Shown: positions 47,123 through 58,844 of the stretch, in pieces | Numbering within the stretch: position 1 is the first letter of the stretch | How the letters are laid out: each line of letters opens with the position of its first letter | Assembly: GCA_030674185.1 (NCBI GenBank) | Contig: CM060312.1 | Span: 2,954,393-3,018,392, forward strand | DNA: 64,000 bases | Direction of reading: 5' to 3' | Source of the DNA: Monoplex corrugatus | Taxonomy: Eukaryota > Mollusca > Gastropoda > Littorinimorpha > Ranellidae | Notes under the pieces: model-generated | Database searches by the model: none | Told to the model about the DNA's origin: nothing | The model's input: only the letters and a program-made list of their open reading frames with translations | Made by a program: the position numbers and the translations under genes

Positions 47123-47394
47123 TGTGTGTGTGTGTGTGTTATATCATCAATTGCCTTGGAATAGTCTGTGCATTTCTAACATTCCATTAGTTTGCAGTTT
47201 GTTAGTTAAGTGGGATGACTTTGGAACATAATGATTGTACACACCAACGTGTACATTGAGCTGGTGACTTATGTGTGTGTTGGAAGACAAATGTTGTTGT
47301 AGATGTGGGGACATGTTGTTGGGAAATGTGACGTTAGGTGTGTTTAGTTGTCTTAAGGAAAGGTGATTGTTCTACGGGTAGGCCTGTATATCGA
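46891..47394. other. Decayed array edge and single-copy sequence
   Basis: Degenerate AGTTCATGTTGTC units to about 46990, a TG microsatellite at 47082-47140, then single-copy DNA. Confidence 0.65.
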
Positions 47395-48605
47395 AGTGAT
47401 GAACTGTATGATGAAAAGGAGGTACTGTGACCATTGAAGTTGATGAACTGTATGGTGATAACGTACTGTGACCATTGAAGTTGATGAACTGTATGGTGAT
47501 AACGTACTGTGGACCATTGAAGTTGATGAACTGTATGGTGATAATGTACTGTGACCATTGAAGTTGATGAACTGTATGGTGATAATGTACTGTGACCATT
47601 GAAGTTGATGAACTGTATGGTGATAATGTACTGACGTACTGTGTGACCATTGAAGTTGATGAACTGTATGGTGATAATGTACTGTGACCATTGAAGTTGA
47701 TGAACTGTATGGTGATAATGTACTGTGACCATTGAAGTTGATGAACTGTATGGTGATAATGTACTGACGTACTCTGTGACCATTGAAGTTGATGAACTGT
47801 ATGGTGATAATGTACTGTGACCATTGAAGTTGATGAACTGTATGGTGATAATGTACTGTGACCATTGTAGTTGATGAACTGTATGGTGATAATGTACTGT
47901 GACCATTGAAGTTGATGAACTGTATGGTGATAATGTACTGTGACCATTGTAGTGATGAACTGTATGGTGATAACGTACTGACGTACTGTGACCATTGAAG
48001 TTGATGAACTGTATGGTGATAACGTACTGACGTACTGTGACCATTGAAGTTGATGAACTGTATGGTGATAACGTACTGTGACCATTGAAGTTGATGAACT
48101 GTATGGTGATAATGTACTGACGTACTGTGACCATTGAAGTTGATGAACTGTATGGTGATAATGTACTGTGGACCATTGAAGTTGATGAACTGTATGGTGA
48201 TAATGTACTGACGTACTGTGTGACCATTGAAGTTGATGAACTGTATGGTGATAATGTACTGGTGTACCATTGTAGTTGATGAACTGTATGGTGATAATGT
48301 ACTGTGACCATTGAAGTTGATGAACTGTATGGTGATAATGTACTGTGACCATTGTAGTGATGAACTGTATGGTGATAACGTACTGACGTACTGTGACCAT
48401 TGAAGTTGATGAACTGTATGGTGATAATGTACTGACGTACTGTGACCATTGAAGTTGATGAACTGTATGGTGATAATGTACTGTGTGACCATTGAAGTGT
48501 TCTGGTGATAATGTACTGTGACCATTGAAGTGTTCTGATGATAACGTACTGTGACCATTGAAGTGTTCTGGTGATAACGTACTGTGACCATTGAAGTGTT
48601 CTGGT
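47395..48605. repeat. 41/51-bp minisatellite, about 27 copies
   Basis: The unit contains GACCATTGAAGTTGATGAAC and TGTATGGTGATAATGTACTG. Some units carry an extra GACGTACTGT. The last four units (48495-48605) lose the centre and read GAAGTGTTCTGGTGATAA. Confidence 0.96.
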
Positions 48606-48839
48606 TGTAGTGTTGGTTGTGTCACCTTGACCAGTGTGTCAGCATCTGTACCGTGTGGTCTGTGTAGGTCTTGGACACTGCACGTCAACTTGTTAGCTGT
48701 CAGTTCTCATGATGTTTAGGGGGTAGTTTTTATGGACCAAGCTTATGTATCTGTGTGATTGTCAGCTGTAAGTGATGTTGTTGGACAGTCATGTGTTTTC
48801 TGATGGGAATGCTCATTAGTGTGACATTTGATGTAGTTT
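48606..48839. other. Single-copy sequence between arrays
   Basis: Nothing recognised. Confidence 0.5.
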
Positions 48840-49375
48840 ACTGATGGTAGCCATACATCGTCTGATGGAAGTGACCACCAGGTCTGCTGTTGTTACTGAT
48901 GGTAGCCATACATTGTCTGATGGAAGTGACCACCAGGTCTGCTGTTGTTACTGATGGTAGTCATACATCGTCTGATGGAACTGACCACCAGGTCTGTTGT
49001 TGTTACTGATGGTAGTCATACATCGTCTGATGGAAGTGACCACCAGGTCTGTTGTTGTTAATGATGGTAGTCATACATCGTCTGATGGAACTGACCACCA
49101 GGTCTGTTGTTGTTACTGATGGTAGTCATACATCGTCTGATGGAAGTGACCACCAGGTCTGCTGTTGTTACTGATGGTAGTCATACATCGTCTGATGGAA
49201 GTGACCACCAGGTCTGCTGTTGTTACTGATGGTAGTCATACATCGTCTGATGGAATGACCACAGTCTGCTGTTGTTATGTGGTATCTATATGTCTGATGA
49301 ATGACCACAGTCTGTGTTTGTACTGGGTAGTCATACATGTCTGTATGGAAAGTGACTGGTCTGCTTGTGGTTATG
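48840..49375. repeat. 55-bp minisatellite, about 9 copies
   Basis: The unit contains TACTGATGGTAGTCATACAT, CGTCTGATGGAAGTGACC and ACCAGGTCTGCTGTTGT. The last 140 bp lose many single bases. Confidence 0.95.
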
Positions 49376-49525
49376 ATGGTGATGTCATGCATGTTGATGA
49401 TGTGTGTCCTTTGTTACATGTTTGCTGTGTACCAGTGTGGGTACATGTTAGTTTGATTGTTTTGACTCTCTTTGTGTTACTGGGAAAGTTTGGTTGTGGG
49501 ACAGTGTTGGTTGAACATGGTTGAT

Positions 49526-51162
49526 GGTTTGTTGCTCCTTTGTACAAGTTGTTGTTCCTTTGTACAAGTTGTTCCAGGGGGTAACAGTTAGTTGGTGTTG
49601 TTGTGTTCCTTTGTACAAGTTGTTGTTACCAGGGGGTAACAGTTAGTTGGTGTTGTTGTTCCTTTGTACAAGTTGTTGTTACCAGGGGGTAACAGTTAGT
49701 TGTGTTTGTTGCTCCTTTGTACAAGTTGTTGTTACCAGGGGGTAACAGTTAGTTGATGTTGTTGCTCCTTTGTACAAGTTGTTGTTACCAGGGGGTAACA
49801 GTTAGTTGATGTTGTTGCTCCTTTGTACAAGTTGTGTTACCAGGGGGTAACAGTTAGTTGTGTTGTTGCTCCTTTGTACAAGTTGCTGTTACCAGGGGGT
49901 AACAGTTAGTTGGTGTTGTTGCTCCTTTGTACAAGTTGTGTTACCAGGGGGTAACAGTTAGTTGTGTTGTTGCTCCTTTGTACAAGTTGCTGTTACCAGG
50001 GGGTAACAGTTAGTTGTGTTGTTGCTCCTTTGTACAAGTTGCTGTTACCAGGGGGTAACAGTTAGTTGTGTTGTTGCTCCTTTGTACAAGTTGTTGTTAC
50101 CAGGGGTAACAGTTAGTTGGTGTTGTTGCTCCTTTGTACAAGTTGTTGTTACCAGGGGGTAACAGTTAGTTGGTGTTGTTGCTCCTTTGTACAAGTTGCT
50201 GTTACCAGGGGGTAACAGTTAGTGGGTGTTGTTGCTCCTTTGTACAAGTTGCTGTTACCAGGGGGTAACAGTTGTGTGTTGTTGCTCCTTTGTACAAGTT
50301 GCTGTTACCAGGGGGTAACAGTTTGTGTGCTTGTACAGTTGTTCCTAACGTTGTGTTGTGTTTACAAGTTGCTGTTACCAGGGGTAACAGTTGGTGTTGT
50401 TGCTCCTTTGTACAAGTTGTTGTTACCAGGGTGGTAACAGTTGGTGTTGTTGTATCTTTGTACAAGTTGCTGTTACAGGGGGTAACAGTTGATGTTGTTG
50501 CTCCTTTGTACAAGTTGTTGTTACCAGGGGGTAACAGTTGATGTTGTTGCTCCTTTGTACAAGTTGTTGTTACCAGGGGGTAACAGTTTAGTTGGTGTTG
50601 TTGCTCCTTTGTACAAGTTGTTACCAGGGGGTAACAGTTAGTTGGTGTTGTTGCTCCTTTGTACAAGTTGCTGTTACCAGGGGGTAACAGTTAGTTGGTG
50701 TTGTTGCTCCTTTGTACAAGTTGTTGTTACCAGGGGATAACAGTTAGTTGTTGTTGCTCCTTTGTACAAGTTGTTGTTACCAGGGGTAACAGTTAGTTGG
50801 TGTTGTTGCTCCTTTGTACAAGTTGTTGTTACCAGGGGTAACAGTTAGTTGATGTTGTTGCTCCTTTGTACAAGTTGTTACCAGGGGGTAACAGTTAGTT
50901 GGTGTTGTTGCTCCTTTGTACAAGTTGTTACCAGGGGGTAACAGTTAGTTGGTGTTGTTGCTCCTTTGTACAAGTTGCTGTTACCAGGGGGTAACAGTTA
51001 GTTGGTGTTGTTGCTCCTTTGTACAAGTTGTTGTTACCAGGGATAACAGTTAGTTGGTGTTGTTGCTCCTTTGTACAAGTTGTTGTTACCAGGGGGTAAC
51101 AGTTAGTTGGTGTTGTTGCTCCTTTGTACAAGTTGTTGTTACCAGGGGGTAACAGTTAGCAG
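49526..51162. repeat. 50-bp minisatellite, about 32 copies
   Basis: The unit contains TGTTGCTCCTTTGTACAAG and, in many copies, the hairpin CTGTTACC-AGGG-GGTAACAG with an 8-bp stem. Units with TTGTTACC lose one base pair. Small indels are concentrated at 50270-50480. Confidence 0.96.
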
Positions 51163-51513
51163 GGCACAGCATCCACACTTTTTCCTGTCACCAGAGTTGT
51201 CAGGGATGTGACCGTTGGTGACATGATTCACACTGATACGTGACAGAGAATGACGTTGATGTCTAAAGGTGTCGTTGTTATAAGGATCAGTTAACATTTG
51301 GGTTGTGGATAATTTTGATATCTGAAGACACATGTGTTGCATAGATAAGCAGAAAACTTTATGACGACTACATAAAGAATTACGATGACTCAGTGGTGGC
51401 TGGGTAGATGTCATTTTGTTTGTGTTGGCTGGTGATAAAGAGTGTACCACAGACAAACACAATGTTGTTTCTGCTAGCAAACCTGTAGAATAGGAAGCCT
51501 ACATGAAAGGGAT
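51163..51513. other. Single-copy sequence, duplicated edge
   Basis: Ends with CAGACAAACACAATGTTGTT and GGAAGCCTACATGA, which occur again at about 51752-51824 after the 36-bp array. Confidence 0.6.
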
Positions 51514-51755
51514 CGGCACCTTGTGGTGATGTCTGAGGACACAGTGCCGACACCTTGTGGTGATGTCTGAGGACACAGTGCCGACACCTTGTGGTGATGT
51601 CTGAGGATACAGTGCCGACACCTTGTGGTGATGTCTGAGGATACAGTGCTGACACCTTGTGGTGATGTCTGAGGATACAGTGCTGACACCTTGTGGTGAT
51701 GTCTGAGGACACAGTGCTGACACCTTGTGGTGATGTCTCAGGACACAGTGCCACA
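51514..51755. repeat. 36-bp minisatellite, about 7 copies
   Basis: The unit contains CACCTTGTGGTGATGTCTGA and GGACACAGTGCCGACA. It lies between two direct copies of a ~70-bp flank. Confidence 0.95.
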
Positions 51756-51899
51756 GACAAACACAATGTTGTTTGTGCCGACAAGCCTGTTACAGGCCAC
51801 CTGTAGAACAGGAAGCCTACATGATATGGATCGTTAACTTGTGGTAGTCAGCTCATCTCAGGATTCCCTACAGCTATGCTTTCGACAGTTTTGGCTACT

Positions 51900-52245
51900 G
51901 GTAGGGCCACCCAGGGTAGGCAGGTGGAAGGGTAGAGGTCTGACAACGTGTGATATACAGGTCCTACAGGTTACACAGGTCCTACAGGTTGGGGGGGGTA
52001 GGGTACAGGGGCCACCAACACCACATATAGGTACAGCTACCCAGGGTAGACAGGTGGAAGGGTAGAGGTCCGACAAAGTGTGATACACTGTCGTGCGGGT
52101 TACACAGGTCCTCCAGGTTGGGGGGTAGGTACAGGGACTGTCAACACCAGTCACAGGTAGGTCCACCCAGGGTCGACAGACATAAGGGTAGAGGTCTGGC
52201 AAAGTGTGACACACAGGTCCCACAGGTCGGGGTTTGGGTTTAGTG
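51900..52245. repeat. ~127-bp tandem repeat, 2.7 copies
   Basis: The unit contains CCCAGGGTAGACAGGTGGAA, GGTAGAGGTC and GTTACACAGGTCCTACAGGT. The G-rich part (GGTTGGGGGG) differs in length between copies. Confidence 0.92.
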
Positions 52246-52269
52246 GCCAACAATCCAGTCCTGGGTAAA

Positions 52270-55078
52270 GCAACGCTTTGTTATAGAAACAACAGCAAGG
52301 TTACTGCCCTGGGTTATAGAAACAGCAGCAAGGTTACTGTCCAGGGTTATAGAAACAGCAGCAAGGTTACTGCCCTGGGTTATAGAAACAGCAGCAAGGT
52401 TACTGTCCAGGGTTATAGAAACAGCAGCAAGGTTACTGTCCAAGGTTATAGAAACAGCAGCAAGGTTACTGTCCAGGGTTATAGAAACAGCAGCAAGGTT
52501 ACTGTCCTGGGTTATAGAAACAGCAGCAAGGTTACTGCCCAACATGGTAATATCTTGGTGGTTATAGAAACAGCAGCAAGGTTACTGCCCTACATGGCAA
52601 TAGCTTGGTGGTTATAGAAACAGCAGCAAGGTTACTGCCCTGGGTTATAGAAACAGCAGCAAGGTTACTGCCCTGGGTTATAGAAACAGCAGCAAGGTTA
52701 CTGTCCTACATGGCAATAGCTTGGTGGTTATAGAAACAGCAGCAAGGTTACTGTCCTGGGTTATAGAAACAGCAGCAAGGTTACTGCCCTACATGGCAAT
52801 AGCTTGGTGGTTATAGAAACAGCAGCAAGGTTACTGTCCTGGGTTATAGAAACAGCAGCAAGGTTACTGCCTACATGGTAATAGCTTGGTGGTTATAGAA
52901 ACAGCAAGGTTACTGCCTACATGGCAATAGCTTGGTGGTTATAGAAACAGCAGCAAGGTTACTGTCCTTGGCTATAGAAACAGCAGCAAGGTTACTGCCC
53001 TACATGGTAATAGCTTGGTGGTTATAGAAACAGCAGCAAGGTTACTGCCCTACATGGCAATAGCTTGGTGGTTATAGAAACAGCAGCAAGGTTACTGCCC
53101 TACATGGTAATAGCTTAGTGGTTATAGAAACAACAGCAAGGTTACTGTCTACATGGCAATATCTTGGTGGTTATAGAAACAGCAGCAAGGTTACTGCCCT
53201 ACATGGCAATAGCTTGGTGGTTATAGAAACAGCAGCAAGGTTACTGCCCTGGGTTATAGAAACAGCAGCAAGGTTACTGCCCTGGGTTATAGAAACAGCA
53301 GCAAGGTTACAGCCCTACATGGCAATAGCTTGGTGGTTATAGAAACAGCAGCAAGGTTGCAATCCTACATGGTAATAGCTTGGTGGTTAAAGAAACAGCA
53401 GCAAGGTTACTGTCCTTGGCTATAGAAACAGCAGCAAGGTTACTGTCCTACATGGCAATAGCTTGGTGGTTATAGAAATAGCAGCAAGATTACTGTCCTA
53501 CATGGCAATAGCTTGGTGGTTATAGAAACAGCAGCAAGGTTACTGTCCTACATGGCAATAGCTTGGTGGTTATAGAAATAGCAGCAAGATTACTGTCCTA
53601 CATGGCAATATCTTGGTGGTTATAGAAACAACAGCAAGGTTACTGTCTACATGGCAATAGCTTGGTGGTTATAGAAACAGCAGCAAGGTTACTGTCCTAC
53701 ATGGTAATAGCTTAGTGGTTATAGAAACAACAGCAAGGTTACTGTCTACATGGCAATAGCTTGGTGGTTATAGAAACAGCAGCAAGGTTACTGTCCTTGG
53801 TTATAGAAACAGCAGCAAGGTTACTGTCCTACATGGCAATAGCTTGGTGGTTATAGAAACAGCAGCAAGGTTACTGTCCTGGGTTATAGAAACAGCAGCA
53901 AGGTTACTGTCCTACATGGCAATAGCTTGGTGGTTATAGAAACAGCAGCAAGGTTACTGCCCTACATGGCAATAGCTTGGTGGTTATAGAAACAGCAGCA
54001 AGGTTACTGCCCGACATGGAAATAGCTTGGTGGTTATAGAAACAGCAGCAAGGTTACTGCCCTACAACTTTGGTTAAAATTAGCACATGGATGCTGTTTA
54101 TAGAAACAGCAGCAATGTTACTGCCCGACATGGTAATAGCTTGGTGGTTATAGAAACAGCAGCAAGGTTACTGCCACTGGCAACTGGTAATTAGCTTGGT
54201 GTTATAGAAACAGCAGCAAGGTTACTGCCCTACATGGCAATAGCTTAGTGGTTATAGAAACAGCAGCAAGGTTACTGCCCTGGGTTATAGAAACAGCAGC
54301 AAGGTTACTGCCCTACATGGCAATAGCTTAGTGGTTATAGAAACAGCAGCAAGGTTACTGCCCTGGGTTATAGAAACAGCAGCAAGTTACTGCCCTACAT
54401 GGCAATAGCTTGGTGGTTATAGAAACAGCAGCAAGGTTACTGCCCTACATGGAATAGCTTGGTGGTTATAGAAACACAGCAATGTTACTGCCACATGGTA
54501 ATAGCTTGGTGGTTATAGAAACAGCAGCAAGGTTACTGCCCTACATGGCAATAGCTTAGTGGTTATAGAAACAACAGCAAGGTTACTGTCCTACATGGCA
54601 ATAGCTTAGTGGTTATAGAAACAACAGCAAGGTTACTGCCCTACATGGTCAATATCTTGTGGTTATAGAAACAGCAGCAAGGTTACTGCCCTACATGGCA
54701 ATAGCTTGGTGGTTATAGAAACAGCAGCAAGGTTTACTGGCCTGTGGTTATAGAAACAACAGCAAGGTTACTGTCTACATGGCAATATCTTGGTGGTTAT
54801 AGAAACAGCAGCAAGGTTACTGCCCTACATGGTAATAGCTTGGTGGTTATAGAAACAGCAGCAAGGTTACTGTCTACATGGCAATAACTTGGTGGTTATA
54901 GAAACAGCAGCAAGGTTACTGCCCTACATGGTAATAGCTTGGTGGTTATAGAAACAGCAGCAAGGTTACTGCCCTACATGGCAATATCTTGGTGGTTATA
55001 GAAACAGCAGCAAGGTTACTGTCCTGGGTTATAGAAACAGCAGCAAGGTTACTGTCCTACATGGCAATAGCTTGGTGG
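52270..55078. repeat. 33/50-bp composite minisatellite
   Basis: Core GTTATAGAAACAGCAGCAAG plus GTTACTG. Short 33-bp units end CCTGGG or CCAGGG. Long 50-bp units add CTACATGGCAATAGCTTGG. Short units predominate to 52700, long ones later, mixed in between. Bases 54060-54200 hold a few badly deranged units. Confidence 0.96.
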
Positions 55079-55164
55079 ACAGTATGATGTGGTTTGGTGT
55101 CAGCCCAGTGGTGTGTGTTGTCACTGTGTTCTGTGACCTATTGGTGCTGGTTGGTTGACACTGT

Positions 55165-56287
55165 CTTCATGTCTGTGAGAACGTTCACTACCAGTGCCAA
55201 AGGATGAGTGCTGGCTGTCATCTCATCCTGATCCCTGTGAAATCAGTGTTCACTAGTGGTGCCAAAGAATGAGTGCTGACTGTCATCTCATCCTGATCCC
55301 TGTGAAACCAGTGTTCACTAGTGGTGCCAAAGGATGAGTGCTGACTGTCATCTCATCCTGATCCCTGTGAAACCAGTGTTCACTAGTGGTGCCAAAGGAT
55401 GAGTGCTGACTGTCATCTCATCCTGATCCCTGTGAAATCAGTGTTCACTAGTGGTGCCAAAGGATGAGTGCTGACTGTCATCTCATCCTGATCCATGTGA
55501 AATCAGTGTTCACTAGTGGTGCCAAAGGATGAGTGCTGACTGTCATCTCATCCTGATCCCTGTGAAATCAGTGTTCACTAGTGGTGCCAAAGAATGAGTG
55601 CTGACTGTCATCTCATCCTGATCCCTGTGAAACCAGTGTTCACTAGTGGTGCCAAAGGATGAGTGCTGACTGTCATCTCATCCTGATCCCTGTGAAACCA
55701 GTGTTCACTAGTGGTGCCAAAGGATGAGTGCTGACTGTCATCTCATCCTGATCCCTGTGAAACCAGTGTTCACTAGTGGTGCCAAAGGATGAGTGCTGAC
55801 TGTCATCTCATCCTGATCCCTGTGAAATCAGTGTTCACTAGTGGTGCCAAAGGATGAGTGCTGACTGTCATCTCATCCTGATCCCTGTGAAATCAGTGTT
55901 CACTAGTGGTGCCAAAGGATGAGTGCTGACTGTCATCTCATCCTGATCCCTGTGAAACCAGTGTTCACTAGTGGTGCCAAAGGATGAGTGCTGACTGTCA
56001 TCTCATCCTGATCCCTGTGAAATCAGTGTTCACTAGTGGTGCCAAAGGATGAGTGCTGACTGTCATCTCATCCTGATCCCTGTGAAATCAGTGTTCACTA
56101 GTGGTGCCAAAGGATGAGTGCTGACTGTCATCTCATCCTGATCCCTGTGAAATCAGTGTTCACTAGTGGTGTCAAAGGATGAGTGCTGACTGTCATCTCA
56201 TCCTGATCCCTGTGAAATCAGTGTTCACTAGTGGTGCCAAAGGATAAGTGCTGACTGTCATCTCATCCTGATCTCTGTGAAATCAAA
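55165..56287. repeat. 65-bp minisatellite, about 17 copies
   Basis: The unit contains GATGAGTGCTGACTGTCATC, TCATCCTGATCCCTGTGAAA and GTTCACTAGTGGTGCC. Homogeneous; AAATCA/AAACCA alternate. Confidence 0.97.
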
Positions 56288-57351
<1,064 letters not shown>

Positions 57352-58190
57352 ACTACTGTTTGTGGTTTAAATCAGACATGTCTGACTACTGTTTGTAGTT
57401 TAAATCAGAAATGTCTGATTACTGTTTGTAGTTTAAATCAGACATGTCTACTGTTTGTAGTTTAAATCAAACACGTCTGACTACTGTTTGTAGTTTAAAT
57501 CAGACATGTCTGATTACTGTTTGTAGTTTAAATCAGACATGTCTGACTGCTGTTTGTAGTTTAAATCAGACATGTCTGACTGCTGCTTGTGGTTTAAATC
57601 ATTACTGCTTTTGTAGTTTAAATCAGACATGTCTGACTGCTGTTTGTAGTTTAAATCAGACATGTCTGACTGCTGTTTGTGGTTTAAATCAGACATGTCT
57701 GACTACTGTTTGTGGTTTAAATCAGACATGTCTGACTACTGTTTGTAGTTTAAATCAGACATGTCTGATTACTGTTTGTAGTTTAAATCAAACATGTCTG
57801 ACTATGTTTGTAGTTTAAATCAGACATGTCTGACTACTGTTTGTAGTTTAAATCAGACATGTCTGATTACTGTTTGTAGTTTAAATCAGACATGTCTGAC
57901 TACTGTTTGTAGTTTAAATGAGACATGTCTGATTACTGTTTGTAGTTTAAATCAGACATGTCTGATTACTGTTTGTAGTTTAAATCAAACATGTCTGATT
58001 ACTGTTTGTAGTTTAAATCAGACATCTACTGTTTGTAGTTTAAATCAGACATGTCTGATTACTGTTTGTAGTTTAAATCAGACATGTCTGATTACTGTTT
58101 GTAGTTTAAATCAGACATCTACTGTTTGTAGTTTAAATCAGACATGTCTGACTACTGTTTGTAGTTTAAATCAGACATGTCTGACAGACA
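57352..58190. repeat. 33-bp minisatellite, about 26 copies
   Basis: The unit contains TACTGTTTGTAGTTTAAATC and AGACATGTCTGA. The 12-bp palindrome CAGACATGTCTG recurs in most units. Its inner decamer AGACATGTCT fits the p53-family half-site RRRCWWGYYY in about 20 units. Confidence 0.97.
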
Positions 58191-58284
58191 GTTGACATGT
58201 ATGTACGTGTATTAGTTGTTTTGTTGAAAGCAGGTGTTTGATATTTTTCATTTGTTGTATTTTCATGCTTGTGGTGTGTGTGTG

Positions 58285-58353
<69 letters not shown>

Positions 58354-58844
58354 GTGTGTTGTGTGTGTGTGTGTGTGGGGTGGGTGGGTGTGTAGGCCTA
58401 CTTCATTTGATAGGAGGATTATTTTCACTTTTTTGTTTCCATGAAGTTTTACAATTAAGAAAAAACAGTGAACCAATACCATAATCAGTATATTAGTTAT
58501 TATGTATAATTATATAGTAACTTGAATGTATCAGTTCATTACATGTATATTCATTAGGTGTACCTTTTTCCTTTAGACTTTGTATGCTTTATAGATGAAA
58601 CTTGATAAATGTCTTGGTTCACTGTCTGTCTGTCAACAAGGACAAATAAATTTGCTTTGAGTTGTGAAACTTTCTTCCTCAGTTTGTCTGTCTGTCTGTC
58701 TTGTCTGTCTATCTGTCTGTCTTGTCTGTCTGATGATTATTGTGTGTGATTGTCTCTGTGATAATCGGTCGTAATTCACTTTCAATAAACTGTTGCCAAT
58801 GTATTATGTGTGTGGGTTTTTTTTCTGACTTTGTTTTCTGTGTG
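58191..58844. other. Single-copy with TG and CTGT tracts
   Basis: A TG microsatellite lies at about 58272-58378 and (CTGT)n at 58684-58732. The rest is AT-rich. AATAAA occurs at 58645-58650 and 58784-58789, compatible with polyadenylation signals of a plus-strand transcript, but no coding exon is seen close by. Confidence 0.6.

Noticed and set aside
43723..47164. Three overlapping forward frames of about 1000 codons each
   Set aside because: The 14-bp monomers contain no stop in any frame. Three equally long overlapping frames argue against coding.
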